Below, in pieces: positions 11,850 through 24,400 of a stretch of DNA of 64,000 nt; the first letter of the stretch is position 1, and every line of letters starts with the position of its first letter. The notes beneath the pieces are model-generated. The model saw nothing but the letters and a program-made list of their open reading frames with translations, made no database searches and was not told the DNA's origin. The DNA comes from Molanna angustata. Its lineage: Eukaryota; Arthropoda; Insecta; Trichoptera; Molannidae. Location: contig OY754980.1 of the NCBI GenBank assembly GCA_963576475.1, positions 25,140,986 to 25,204,985 on the forward strand. The letters are read 5' to 3'. The position numbers were made by a program, and so were the translations under genes.

Positions 11850-12092
11850 TTAAAAGAACTTTTCCTTTATGTATTCAACACTTAGGCGACGAAAAGCGGC
11901 AAGACCAGATGCTTCCTTCACACATTCTGGCAAATCATTAAACAGTTGATGTACTTTGTAATACACATTATTTTGTGTACCTGCCAGGTTAGTCTGAGGT
12001 ATGCATTCTGTGCCACCGACTTCTCGTCGGGTAGGTGTGAACTTCGAAATTATACAGAACATTTTTTTGCAAATATCGCGGTGATGGTCCAT
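11850..12092 (-). pseudogene. LINE C-terminal fragment (Jockey/CR1-like)
   Basis: The - strand frame contains YYKVHQLFNDLPECVKEASG followed by FRRLSVEYIKEKFF. This fits the end of CR1/Jockey-type ORF2 ('..WNxLP..i....s...Fk..lk..l'). There is no upstream RT. The 44.4 kb fragment is a similar end. Confidence 0.5.
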
Positions 12093-12260
12093 ATGATAGG
12101 AATGATAGGAATTTGGATATCAGACGAGAATGCAAGATTGAAAGAAATATTGTGAATAGAATAAAGATAAATTCTTTGCGATGGTTCGGACATGTAGAGA
12201 GTATGAACGATGAACGCCTGACAAAGAAAGTATACAAGTCTGAAAAGAGTGGAATTAACG
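12093..12260 (+). pseudogene. RTE-like LINE tail
   Basis: The + strand reads NRIKINSLRWFGHVESMNDE and then RLTKKVYKSEKSG. This is the same tail family as at 60-240 and 31.95 kb. It ends where a Gly/Arg-rich segment would be expected. Confidence 0.6.
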
Positions 12261-14276
12261 TGCTTACTCAAAAGTTTTTTTTATGTCATATAAGTTCGTT
12301 ATGGAAGTCTTTATTATTAAATTATCTTTACATGTTAAATACACAATGATATGTAATAATCGACCTCATTTTGAATGGCAATTTTATTTCATTTATATAT
12401 AGCCAAACACCAAACGAACATATTACGCTCATTCCGTCAATAATCTGACAAGAAGAAGTAAATGTCATCATATGATGACCGGTAACGCAACGGTACATAC
12501 CGGTACGATTTGCACTAACCGGTTATCGAAATTAACTATAGCGATATTATATCTTACCGAACCGGTTCACTTTATGATGTTGTTGTTTTATTCATATTAC
12601 GTTTTACACCGTTCATATACATTTTGTACAAATTTTAAAGTTCATATCAGGTGGTCGTGTTATATCATCCTCAACGGAAATGATCTTCCAATATACGCCA
12701 TTTCTCGAAATTTGAGAGGAAATCGCGATTTAAATATGTAAATAGAAAATTCATTTGTTTGATTATAAAATGGTGTCGCTGATTATTAATGCCGATCCAC
12801 ATATTTTTATTTTTAGTTGCAACTATTTTATTATTTTTGTAAGATTGAATTAGGTATCTTTTATGTTCATATTTATTTATTTACGGTTAAAAAACCATTT
12901 ACATAAAAAAAGTACAAAAGCAAAAATACATCATGTTCAATAAATGTTGAGCTTTATGGCCATTAATCGATTAATAATATTATTTGCCATGTTTCATTAC
13001 ATGTCTTTCTCGATTTATAATACTGTCAAAAAAATTAAAATCATATCCAATGAAAATAAACGTATATTTCTTATTGTTTTTTTTTTAGTTTATTTTTCGA
13101 TCTTTTTGCTTACTAGATACGGTCATTGATAAAAAGTGTCTTGTTTAATAATAATAATAATTAAATTTATGTAGCGCTGTTTTATGATAAAAGACCATTC
13201 CTAGGGCGCTTTTGCTTATTTGTTGGCTCGGCAAAACAGAGAAGTCTTAGTAATTTACTGAAGCCCCCAAAACTGCTCTCTACGCACTTCAGAAGGCAAT
13301 TTATTTCATTCGATAGCTCCGTTAACACTGAAACCACGATCAAAGTAAGCCGCTTTATTGGCTCTATCCAATTCATCTAAAGAACTTTATGGGACTTTCA
13401 ATGGAGTTATTTTGAAAATCCTGGATATAATATGAGACCCACTTTTGTTAAAACATTTAATTAAATCAATTTTGTCTTCAATTCACATATATTTTTTATT
13501 GTTTTTCATAGCTGGGCGTAATTAGGTACCTCTATCGTCTAATGTCAACTAACTTAATACACGGAAACTATGTACTTAAGAATATCACCATCAAACATTA
13601 GGCATATCATGTTGTCCATCGTCATTTTCCTATTATTAATACCGAATTTCACAGGAAAAATGGACGAATATTCTCAGAACTCGGCTGTAGTTCAACCGCA
13701 TATTCAAAGTTGATACCAATATACTTATCTCTTGTACGTCATTCTGTGTATAATCATTGCCAAACATCTTGAAAATTTACGGCGTGGAGGGGACGAACAA
13801 AGCAATGTCTCTTTGGCACTCGTGATTTTTCAAGATCACGAGTGCGCAAGTGCGCAAGATGCACAATAATTTACTATATGTGACATCGAGGGAAATATTA
13901 ATGTCGATGGAAAATATTAATAGTTACGTGATTTAGTGCACTTTCTTATTTGAATTCCTTCCTAAGGAAGGAATCATCGAAATTTATGAAATGTTTTTAA
14001 TCTGTAATTGATTCATAAAACACATTTATTGTGCGAAAACATTGTGTATTGGCGGGAAATATTATAATAATTACGATATAAGTAGGTACAATAAGTAATC
14101 CGCTATTTTTTCTGAATCATATTAACGTGTTAGTTTTGACGTGAAAGGATTATTTTCATAGAAGAAACTAGAATCAAATCCAATCCCAATTTCGAATTTT
14201 TCGCTAAGAACCTACCTTTATAATGCAAAATAAGGCGGTAGGTAGGTATGTATGTTTTATTCGTAAGAGTGATTCT
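12261..14276. other. Intergenic region with weak repeat remnants
   Basis: A - strand frame at 13182-13376 (FSVNGAIE.NKLP-like) could be a LINE end. 13750-13770 ('attgccaaacatcttgaaaa') is like a MITE-E end. Several CCGGT motifs cluster at 12478-12560. None of these supports a host gene. Confidence 0.35.
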
Positions 14277-14279
14277 TTA

Positions 14280-14468
14280 CTTGGGGGCAAGTCTGGTCCA
14301 ACTGGCGAAATCAAAACCCTAACGATTACCCATATCATGGATATAATTATTATATGGAGTTCTATAATATCTTTAGATGTCATAGAACTCCTTATGATAA
14401 TTATATCCATGATATGGGTAATCACGAGGGTTTTGATTTTGACGGTTGGATCAGACTTGCCCCCCAGG
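14280..14468. mobile_element. Palindromic MITE family P, copy 1 (TTA duplication)
   Basis: The element is nearly one long hairpin. The left arm CTTGGGGGCAAGTCTGGTCC runs through 'gattacccatatcatggat' to the centre and pairs with the right arm ending in CCCCCCAGG. TTA flanks both sides (14277-14279 and 14469-14471), as expected for PIF/Harbinger-type MITEs. There is no ORF. Confidence 0.8.
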
Positions 14469-14471
14469 TTA

Positions 14472-14880
14472 TCCTATTTCAATAAAAAAAAAATTCATTA
14501 GAAAGTGTGGTCACATTTTAATTTGTTCGAGGTCTGATGAGGGGGATTTATCGGTGTAATCGGCACACCCGCTTGATTCGAGCAATTAATGCAAAGAACA
14601 AATTAAAACAATACCAAAAATAGTTACATACAATTGTTTACTACGTCAACCCAATTTTCTGTGTCGGGATTTTTATATTTACGGTTATTTGTCGTTTGCC
14701 GAAATTGTCTATTATCTATTTATCAGTGTAACCTTGAACCAATTATTATCAGCACTTGATATTATCTACAATATGTATATATCATGTCGATATGCATGTA
14801 GATATCTAGTACGATCAAAAATACTGCGTCAAATATGTTGTTATGATTTATTTATTTAAATACTAGCTATTATGTCCCGC
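14472..14880. other. Intergenic stretch, nothing recognised
   Basis: AT-rich, with only chance ORFs. Confidence 0.5.
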
Positions 14881-15950
14881 CGTTGGCCAAGAATGTAAAA
14901 TTGTGAAGGAAAAAGCAATCGTTTTTATAATATTGTCACCCAATTATTTTGCAAAAGACTATGAAAAGTGGTTTGAAATATGATTGAATTTGATTGTAAA
15001 ATGTTCAAGTGATGGCCACAACCCATTATTTTTTATATATTGCTATAAAGTGTGAATGAAGTATAATATACAATTTCTTCACTATTCGAAATGGTTTTAA
15101 ATATGACTGTTTATCAACATTGTAAAGAGATTGGTTTGGCCACAACCCCCATTTTTAAATATTATCATCGAAAACAAATTGTAATATGTACTTACCTATT
15201 GAATATTTAGTAATTTTGGATGTTGGGATGTGGTTAAAATTTGATTAAACAAATGTACTGAAAAGATCCAGTGTTGGTCACATCCCATTCGTTTTATATT
15301 TTTTCATCAAGTGTGCATTATATTTTTGCACAATTAGACTGATGAACTTAAAATTGACACAAAAGTCTACATTAACGAAGAAGAAGAAGACTTAAACTAT
15401 GGTAAATAATTTGAATATAAACGTTGTGAAGAATTCAGTAATGGCCACAGCTCCCTTTCTTTAAATATTGTCAACGAAATCAAATATATTACATATGTAG
15501 GTGTTAAAAATTATTTAAAATAGGATGATATAAATGGTTTAAATTTGATTAAACAAAAGTATTGAAAAGATTCTAGTGCAGGTTACATCTTCACATCCCA
15601 CATCCCATTCGTTTTTACATATGTATTTTCATCAAGTGTGCATATCGTTAATAATATTTCTGCACAATAGACTATTAGACTTAAAACGAACCCAAAAGTC
15701 TAAATAAAAAAGAGAAGAATAAGTATAAGACTATAAGAAATAGTTTGTTTAAAAAATCCCAATGGTCTACATAAAATAAGAAAAAATACATAAAATAGAA
15801 GAATTAGACTATTGGAAATAGATTGTATAAAAACTGAGCAAAAGGTCTTCATAAAAGAAGAAGAAGATTAATCTATAGGAAATAGATTGTATTAAAACTG
15901 TCCTTAAAGGTCTACATAAAATTAAGAAGAAAAATAATTAGACTCCAGGA
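14881..15950 (+). repeat. Degenerate tandem units, about 300 bp then about 70 bp
   Basis: Two copies of an about 300-bp unit cover about 15120-15430 and 15430-15720. They share 'ggccaca..ccc', 'aaatttgattaaacaaa.gta', 'cacatcccattcg', 'catcaagtgtgcat' and 'aaaagtcta'. From about 15700 to 15920 an about 70-bp unit ('actattggaaatagattgta' and 'ggtctacataaaa') repeats roughly three times. Confidence 0.65.
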
Positions 15951-15954
15951 GCCG

Positions 15955-16142
15955 TCGCTTCAGACCCTTCAGTACCTCCCGTCCCATCAGGCCCTTCAGT
16001 ACATCCCGTCCCTTCAATCCCTCATCACGTCCCTTCCAATCAGGCCCTTCAGTACCTCCCGTCCCTTCAGGCCCTTTAATACCTCCCGTCCCTTCAGGCC
16101 CTTTAGTGCCTCCCTTCCCTTCAATTACATCCCGTCCCTTCA
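15955..16142 (+). repeat. Minisatellite, about 27-bp GC-rich units
   Basis: Units such as ACCTCCCGTCCCTTCAGGCC plus 'cttcagt' repeat about seven times. The Gly-rich ORF on the opposite strand is a by-product of the repeat. Confidence 0.85.
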
Positions 16143-16149
16143 TTCGGGT

Positions 16150-16440
16150 AAGAAAAGTTTAAATCCAGAAACCATCCTGGAAGAACCGCGAAGAGATGTA
16201 AGCACCGTCTTCTTTTCCCAGGATACTCCACCTTTATAGGTAAAATGACCAAATACACGATGAAGAAGAAGAAGAAAAAATTTTAAATCCAGAAACCGTC
16301 CTGGAAGACCTGCGAAGAGATGGAGGGACAGTCGGACCTTCTTTTCCCAGGATATTCCGCTTTCATTGGTAAAATGACCAAATACACGAAGAAGAAGAAG
16401 AATAAGAAAAAAGTTTAAATCCAGAAACCACCTCGGGCAC
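16150..16440 (+). repeat. Tandemly duplicated LINE tail, about 119-bp units
   Basis: The block 'aaatccagaaacc.tcctgg' followed by 'cttcttttcccaggata', 'ggtaaaatgaccaaatacacga' and (GAA)n occurs twice and starts a third time. In one frame it reads NRPGRPAKRWRDSRTFF, a LINE ORF2 tail. The GAA run at each unit end suggests a duplicated LINE 3' end. Confidence 0.65.
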
Positions 16441-17350
16441 ACGCTCGACAATTCGCCAAAGTTTCATTGTAATCGGACATACGGTTTAGGAGCACATCGC
16501 TTGCATACATTCATACATTCATAAATAAATAAATAAAATAATTTTCCGATAGGAAATCAGTATATTGTTGATTTGTAAGTAAATAATAATAGGTAGGTAC
16601 CTACCTACAACAATGTTCTAAATAAATTCGATTCATAACAAATTTTATTTGAATATCAGAATCTTTCCGTTACCATAGTAACCATTCCAATACGTAAAAA
16701 ATATCAAATGGTTTGAGACATTTTTTGAATATGTAGGTACCTACATACATTGGTTTGTTCGATGCCATAAAAATGAAAATTGTCAGAAAAATCAAATATT
16801 ATTTACAAATTATGCAATTTTATTATGCCTATATCTTTACTAATAATAAACACATTTTTACAATATATGTCTTAAAACTTGCTGTAATGTCTTGTGTTTC
16901 ATTTTATTATTTCATAATTACATTTAATTCAAAGGTTTATTATTTTCAAGAACATATTCATTCGGTAGGAAAATGAAATATTGTATGAAAAGATATTAAA
17001 ATGGCGGCGTTCATGTACAAAACGCTTACATTAAAAATAAGTTAAACATTATAATTATACAAAATATTCACCATGTTTTTCACTCAAACGCTAAGTTATA
17101 CTTGAAAATATATTTTTTTCGTGTAAATACGTACTTCTAACTTTTAAACTAACAGATATTTGCGTGCAAAATGTACACTTTTTTGACAGATACGACTTGG
17201 AAAATTTTGTATGAAAGAAATAATTATTGAAATATTTTTAAAATTCAGCATTTTTATCGCATTATTTTTAGCGTGACACTGCATCAGGTATACAGGTACA
17301 CGTTCGCACATAAATTAGATTTTTAGATGCTCTTGGTTTTTCAGAAGGCG
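16441..17350. other. Intergenic stretch, nothing recognised
   Basis: AT-rich with short ORFs. There is a local direct/inverted 'taggtacctaccta' run at about 16592-16608. Confidence 0.45.
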
Positions 17351-17357
17351 TGAGACA

Positions 17358-17398
17358 AACACACACACACACACATACACACACACACACACAAACAC
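17358..17398. repeat. (CA)n microsatellite
   Basis: A CA dinucleotide run of about 40 bp with single interruptions. Confidence 0.9.
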
Positions 17399-17424
17399 TA
17401 ACATTTTGATTGCTTTATTACTTT

Positions 17425-17640
17425 AGATATTTCACATTGGCGGACTTATTGTCATTAGGCAATTTCTTCCAATCAACCAGATAACTAAGTATGACACGAT
17501 TATGTATGTAAAATAGCAGAATGAGTGATTGCGAAAAAACAAATAAGATAATAATACAAAACGCCAAAATAAAAATTACCACCTCGGAACAGGCCTGGCC
17601 TAGTGAGGTGGTACTAACCAACTCAATTTATTTGTTATAT
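17425..17640. repeat. LINE/SINE tail fragments
   Basis: 17432-17490 is the inverse of the 'ggttgattggaagaaattgcc..ggcaataagtccgcc' tail. 17578-17615 ('accacctcgg.acagg..ctagtgaggtggt') matches 47398-47435. Both look like 3' ends of retroposons. Confidence 0.45.
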
Positions 17641-17924
17641 TGATTTTGTTAAAATAATGTAATTTTTGGTATTTGTAATAAAAAAAATAGACAAAAAGAC
17701 TTCATAAGAAAAAAATATTGGGAAAGGACAAAGAGAGAATATTAACGTTAGTCGTAATTTTATCAACGTCAATAATACCATTTATTTACAGTGCACATAT
17801 TTATATCAAAAACATTTTTATAAACATTTGAGAAATTCTCGGTAAGTCAAAAATTTAACAATTTATCGAATTTATTTTATCGTATTTTTTTTTCTCTGTC
17901 AATATTTTTTTAATGGCACAATTA

Positions 17925-18070
17925 TCGTGAATGTTACGCAAGCGCTTAAAGTGATCCCTTAAATTATCCGATGGCAGGTCGTATGCCCTGTAGTTGCCTG
18001 ACTTCCCGGTTTTACTATAAATATAGGTATATTACCGCTTCGTCTTTATCGAGATATGAAATTTGTCAAA
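17925..18070 (+). repeat. Dispersed repeat (family Z), copy 1
   Basis: It shares 'cgcaagcgc.taaagtgat', 'ccgatg.caggtcgtatgccc' and 'tgcctga.ttcc.ggttt' in order with 51965-52090. The function is unknown. Confidence 0.65.
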
Positions 18071-18126
18071 TAATTTATTATATTACTTTTTGTAGCTTCT
18101 AAACAGCTATCATACCTACTATGTAA

Positions 18127-18180
18127 AATTTTAATTTAACACGCACTCAATAACAAGTTGTCACAATATTATTTCTTTTT
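18127..18180 (-). mobile_element. SINE family B, 3' fragment
   Basis: The - strand reads 'ttgtgacaacttgttattga' followed by 'gtgcgtgttaaat', the body end of SINE-B. The tRNA head is missing. Confidence 0.5.
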
Positions 18181-18386
18181 TGACTCATATAGTCTTGTAA
18201 GTACCGTTCGAAGTCCATCACTTCGCAATGTTTACTAAATATTATCAGAATTGCGCAGCGGTTGTCAATCTTTAAAAAAAGTTATTTTTAATTTGTTTCT
18301 TGTACATTTATAATAATACTTATCTGATTGTTTTCGACAAACTTCTCATTTTTTGTCAACCGTGATTTGTAATTTCATTACCTTTA

Positions 18387-18558
18387 GTGCCTTTTCACAC
18401 GATCCGGTTTGCCGGGTAAGCCGGCGCCGGGTAACTGCCAGCGAAGTGTATGGGCACGCATGGTAGCTTTCACACGCACCGGCATGCATGCCCATATACA
18501 CTTCGCTGCCGGTTACTCGGCGCCGTCCCGACGCTTACCCGATCGTGTGAAAAGGCAC
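18387..18558. mobile_element. GC-rich palindromic MITE with TTA duplication
   Basis: The ends GTGCCTTTTCACACGATC and its inverse complement lie between TTA copies at 18384-18386 and 18559-18561. The interior is also inverted ('ccggcgccg..ggtaactg' against 'ggttactcggcgcc'), so the 172 bp can form one hairpin. A TTA duplication fits PIF/Harbinger. There is no ORF. Confidence 0.85.
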
Positions 18559-18561
18559 TTA

Positions 18562-19370
18562 AGAAAAGGTATTCCCAAATCACTAGGATTATTACATATG
18601 TATATATTTACGTGATTTTAATTTATTTTTAACTAAGCAAATTATATTTTTTTATGACGCAATTATTAAGTTTCCGTGAGATTTGTTTGAATAATAATAT
18701 TACTAAGAAATAAATACATTTGTATATTTAGTATCACTAACCAACACAATAATATTTACTTGTGCTACATAATGTGTTTGTGTGAAAAATATTTTTAAAT
18801 AATCAACTTTATTGTGCTTCAGGTTTTCTGTCCAACAATAATATTAATATTAGATAACTATTTCTCACATAACATTACGCCATATTATTATCGAGGTAGG
18901 CTGAGAGAAACGAACCCCGCACTTTGCTATCTTCACACACATCCAACACCTCATATAAATTTTATGTTCAATTTTTCTTTAAAAAAAAATGTTTTTTAGT
19001 GTTGGTTTTCTTTTTTAATTTATTTATTTATTGGATAAAATTTTGGAGAGAAAAGTGGGTGTTAAATCCACTTAAATACGGAAAAAATGTGATGATATCT
19101 ACAAATGGAAAAATACTTTTTATTTAAGAAACTTCTGATAACATTTATATGTGTATTTTGTCAAAAAAAAACGATAATAATTGTATTTCTTAATATTACT
19201 TACTTACTTGCTTTCCGTGTCCGGAACACCATCAAATTAGAAAACTCCAGTGCTTAATAATGATATGAATGTTAGGAAGAACTTGATTATAACTCTCGTC
19301 AAGCACATGGCTTAAATTCATTGATCAGACCACATTCCAAACAACACGGTACTGAGTAGAGTTGGATAAA
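18562..19370. other. Intergenic stretch, nothing recognised
   Basis: AT-rich, with only short chance ORFs. Confidence 0.5.
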
Positions 19371-19374
19371 CGAG

Positions 19375-19620
19375 ACAACATCTGAAGAGGGTTGCCCAAC
19401 AAGGATCCAAATGGATAGGCCATAACATCAGGCATTCGGGTCTGCTTGTTACTACAACCGAGAGAATGACAGAAACTACAGAGGTCGCCCTAGAAACCAG
19501 GTGATTAGAGATGTGTGCTGTAGCAGCTACCAAGAGATGAAGAGGCTAACGGACAACAGAGAATGTGGATAGATGGAGTGCTTGGCGCAATCCAATCCTA
19601 GGATTATGACCATGAAGAAG
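19375..19620 (+). pseudogene. RTE-like LINE ORF2 C-terminal tail
   Basis: The + strand frames read QQGSKWIGHNIRHSGLLVTT and then VCCSSYQEMKRLTDNREC. These are successive parts of the LINE tail 'LrWiGHnirH.gLL..' and 'sYqEMKRLAdnRe.W', separated by a frameshift. Confidence 0.65.
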
Positions 19621-21466
19621 AACTTGTCAACATAATATTTTCAATTAAAAAATACTGTGGTCAGAGTAAGATCAACATTTATTATTTAGTCGATGTTGAC
19701 AGTACTGATAGCGTAGAACTTTATTTTAGGGTTTTGTGAAATAAAATCACTTAATTTGATTTCACAAAGATTCAATATCTTCACAAAGGTTCCACTAAGA
19801 ATTATTTCGTTGAATTTTTTTTATACAACTGTCTTAATGAAAAAAGATTTCATTTAACTTAGAATATTTGTTTTTAGTAATTTTTCTGTTCTTCGTCTGT
19901 TTTTATTTATAGTGCTCTGTTTGTGGGAGCCTATGGAGGATTAGCAAATACAAATTAATAATTCCTGGTTCTCCTATAATATTCCACCTTTGGCTCTATT
20001 GAGATGTAAAAAATTGTCAAAATATCATTGACTCCTGATAGGGAAAAAAGTCGAATGTTTGTGTATATGCAACTATAAAAATATTTGTTTTAAATAATTA
20101 TATTTGAAAAGTAACTTGATGAATAATAATATGTATAATAATCAATGGATTTATTCTCATTTGATGTTCAAAAGTACCTATTTAAGTTTCTCTCCACATC
20201 TCCCCATTTTTGAGAGCAATATCCTATTGGCCTATGAGAGGCCAGTCACCCCCGGAGTGTCTAGACTTGACTAGACCAGACTCTGATAGCTAACAGGTAG
20301 CAGTAATGGATGCCATATTACAACATTATTATACTATGTGCCTCTATATTCTATTACCTCCCTTTTACTCGGATAGCTTCTACCATCCCATCCACTTTGT
20401 CTCTGCATCAATGTTGTTCATTGTTCTTGCCGCAAATTGGATTATACACATTCTCTCTTTGATGAAAATGAAAGCAGCTTTATTCCAATATGCACTTTTT
20501 ATCTATTTATTCATGTTAAATTGCACACAAACAACACCACATATATATTTATACCTACAAAATTGTGCACAAAGATGGAGTTATTGACATTAAGCAATCT
20601 CTTGTAAGCATTGTGAAGTCTCTAGTAAATTTGGTACAATGTTATGTAGTAACTCTTTCTCTCTCTTTTTTCCACGTGACTGAGGATGGCGGCTGTATTC
20701 AAACTTTCTTTGTGTGACCCTCCTCCACGATAGTCCATTCTGAGCAGAATGCAAAGCACCAGTCACTGAAGATCCCATTACAGACTCATAATACCTAAGA
20801 TGCTATAAAAATAGATGTATGAAATGTGGCCAGATGTTAAAATATCTTAAATGCTACTACTTCATTTATAACCAATTTTTGTATAGAAACTATGATAAAA
20901 ACTCTTTTTTACACACTACAACTAACTTGTCGAGCTCTAAAACTTTCAGAATTTGTGTATTACCAATGACAATGCTGTTAAAACTGTTTCCCGCTTATTT
21001 CATTTGATATTTTGATGAAATTGAACAATTTTTTTATTTCATTGAAACTGAGTGTAATTGTTTATGTACTATTTATTTTGTTTCATAATAGATTATGTAA
21101 GTTCTGTATTTAAATTTATTTACTGTATAAAACAACTGTGTTTGACATTAGCAATATGAATTTAAACAATCTACGGACTGATGTGAAATATTTTTTTATT
21201 CTTCATTTCAATGTGAAGAATGCTTTGAAATTTGTGTCCTCGATTTTTTTTTGTTTTTATTTACCAATGGTTTTGGCATTGTGTGAAGTCATTGGTCGGA
21301 ATTCTGGATTCGGTTCCCGTTAGAGAAGAGATTTATTTAAAATTATTTTTTTCACTATTTTTGTTTTTTCTAGGCTGTAAACTCTGATTAGTTAGCAGAG
21401 TTTGAACCTTTGTCTTTTACTATTCACACATGCAGCAATGATATAATAATGTTGTATTCTTTCCAG
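19621..21466. other. Region upstream of the first visible Pellino exon
   Basis: This is probably intron of Pellino, because the exon at 21467 begins inside the FHA domain. I found no N-terminal Pellino exon here or further left. 21280-21340 ('ttcggttcccgtta.agaagagatttattta') is a SINE-C-like fragment. The - strand ORF at 20590-20778 is not recognisable. Confidence 0.45.
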
Positions 21467-24400
21467 ATTGGGAGATCATCAGAGTCACCGATTGACTTTG
21501 TCGTTATGGACACAGTAGCGGGGGACAAAACGGGAGAAGCCAAAGTATTGCAGAGTACAATATCACGCTTCGCTTGTAGAATATTGGCAGATAGAGATGA
21601 ACAAGGAACATGTCGGATATACGCAGCCGGCTTCGACACATCCAGAAATATCTTCCTTGGGGTTAGTACTTTTACATTATATTTATTTAATTACTTCTCA
21701 GGTAACAAGTTTCAACATTCTGGAGATTTACAATATTTATTGTCTTATAGATTATACCATTATTGAACACTTCACATTAATATGATTCATATTAAACTCT
21801 TATTATTTTGTGGCTACACTTATGAATTATGCCGATGGATTATTGAGTTAAATAGTTTTCTTTTATTCAACTTGTTTTTTGTATCCATACAACTAATTAT
21901 TATTATCATCATAGAATCCTTCGTCTTGAATTATCTCTTTGTGATCTAATCTTTAAAAATCTCATTTATACATTTACTTTCAGTAATTTTGTCTTATGTG
22001 TACATGTTTCACTTGAATATTCAAGTGCATATTTTAAAATATATAAACATCAACAAATATGATCTTATAGCATTGTTTTTTTTTTAAATAAACTATTGTA
22101 GCATGTTTATGTTTTTGTTTCAGTATTGTAACATTCATTTATTATTTTTAAATTAGTATCATCATTTTTAGATCTCCTTGAATTTATTGAATATGTTTAT
22201 CAAATGATTTTATTTATTTTATCAACTGATCCCATTTATAATTAGGAATGTTCATATTTCAATGTTTTTTTGTTCAGAATAAAAAATATTTCTTGTTTCA
22301 TAACTTTTATACACTGATTTGTATTTTCGAAACTGTTAAAGTTTCAACAATAGCCTAAAAAAATAATATGTTTATTTTGATAGTGGTACATAATTCTATA
22401 ATTGTCGCCAAATATCTTGAGCCATTGCATGAGCCACATACGTACCAACGAAGCAAAAGACACAAATTTGCACTCTGCTCACCCGGAAGTCTAGTTCAAG
22501 ATATTTGGTGATATTTTTTTTTTTTTTAAATGAATATGTCCTTATTAAACAAGTACATATACATCTTCCTACGTTCCCTAAAATAAGCAAATAAATGCTT
22601 GTGCTATAGGTGAACGAAATCGGTCAAGGCAGGATTCGAACTCGCGACCACTGGATTACTAGCCCAGCGCGCTAACCGCTCTGCCATCGACCCATCTCAA
22701 CCCAATTTATACATTATGTTGATTCAAAATTGTGTAACTATTCTAAAAGCAACAAATAAATAATTGTACATCAGTCTGTATACAGCAGATTACATGCCTA
22801 CAATGGTTTATGAATTACCATTGTTAATCATATTTATTTATATATTTTACTTTTTGTACATAATATAAACAAATATATTGCACATTGACGGGCTCATTGC
22901 CTTTAGGCAATTCCTTCCAATCAACCAGATGTTGTTGTCTCTTTTTTCCTATAGTGAAACAACTACGTCGGCCATCGTAGCTCAGTTGGTTGGGTATCTG
23001 ACTGCTGATCCAAAGGCCCCGGGTTCGATCCCCGGTGGAGGCACAGTTTTTAATTGTGTTTTCAGTCTGGATCTGTGAGACGATTAATATCGTAAGTCTC
23101 CAGAATGTGGCAACTTGTTATTGGGTGCGTGTTAAATAAATATTTGACACAGTAACTGTTAGTTGCCCGAGAATAAATAAATAAACTACACAGTTTTTCG
23201 ATATTTTCTTACTGTGCTAAACAAAATGTTTGTTTTTAGTAAGACAAGGCATCTTTTCCCCAGAAAGAAAAGATTGGAGAATTTCAAAATTAATATTTTT
23301 ATTATAGTTAAGTTTGAATGTTGTTTTGTGATGTAGCTTCTACAAAAAGCCTTCCATATTTGAGTCGATGAGGTGCAGTACTATGATTGCAGTACTATGT
23401 TTTACTATGATTAACTCAGAAAAAATATCCCCTGAGTTACATAAAGCTCAGCATTGACTATTTAAATATATTTCTAAAGATTTCATTGTATTACAGGTTA
23501 AGGCTGTGTTCTTCGAACAAAGACTAAACTAAAAGTATAGTTAAAATACTTTGATCTCATAAAATTATTCAATACTTTTAGTTGTTTCATTGAAATATAA
23601 TGCCGTCAAATGATGCAATTTTGAATAATTTTATGTAATCAAAGTATTTTAACTATACTATTACCGATACCTTTGTTGAAACAACCCAGCCCCAGTATAA
23701 CTATAGCACCCTTGTATCACTAAACGGTACTTAATAAATTATTATTATTTTATGTTCATCATTGACATACCTGCAATCGTTTCAATATATTCAAACTTTA
23801 GTGTAGGTACACTAATTAAACATGTATAGACTAATTTAATATATAATTTTAGGAGAAAGCTACAAAGTGGACTGAGAACCACGAGATTGACGGTCTGACA
23901 ACCAACGGAGTCCTGATAATGCATCCGCGCGGTCAGTTCTGCGGAGGGGCAGCCCAGTACGGTCTGTGGAGAGAGGCCAGTGTGGGGGGTGCCGTGTTCC
24001 AGCTGAGAGAGTCACGCTCAGCACAGCTCAAGGGAGAGCCGGTCCCCAGTGAAAGCAACGTGCTACGTGACGGCACAATGATCGACCTCTGTGGAGCGAC
24101 ATTGCTTTGGAGGAGTGCGCAAGGACTGCAACACTCTCCAGTTAGTAACATACTATATAATTTGTTTAATCTGTATTTCTCAAAATACTAGCACTAATCA
24201 TACATATTGTAAAACAAACAATCTCCATGGATATTCATCGACTTACATCCAGAGGAAGGCCAAAGAATTCTTGGATAATGCAAAGGCGCAACCAGATGCA
24301 GAGACATGGGCTAGGTGACACAGGAGAATATATATCGCCGACCGCCGTGGCACAGTTGGTAAGCCGTTTGGTTTCTGTGCGGACATCCTGGTTTCGATTC

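Noticed and set aside
15922..16143. Gly-rich 73-aa collagen-like ORF
   Set aside because: It is a translation of the 27-bp minisatellite.
1..21466. Missing N-terminal Pellino exons
   Set aside because: No frame contains the conserved N-terminal Pellino sequence that precedes IGRSSESP, so these exons probably lie left of the window.
22970..23045. Functional tRNA gene with good A and B boxes
   Set aside because: The same head-plus-body unit occurs at 3.7 kb and 60.45 kb with diverging tRNA parts, so it is a SINE head.
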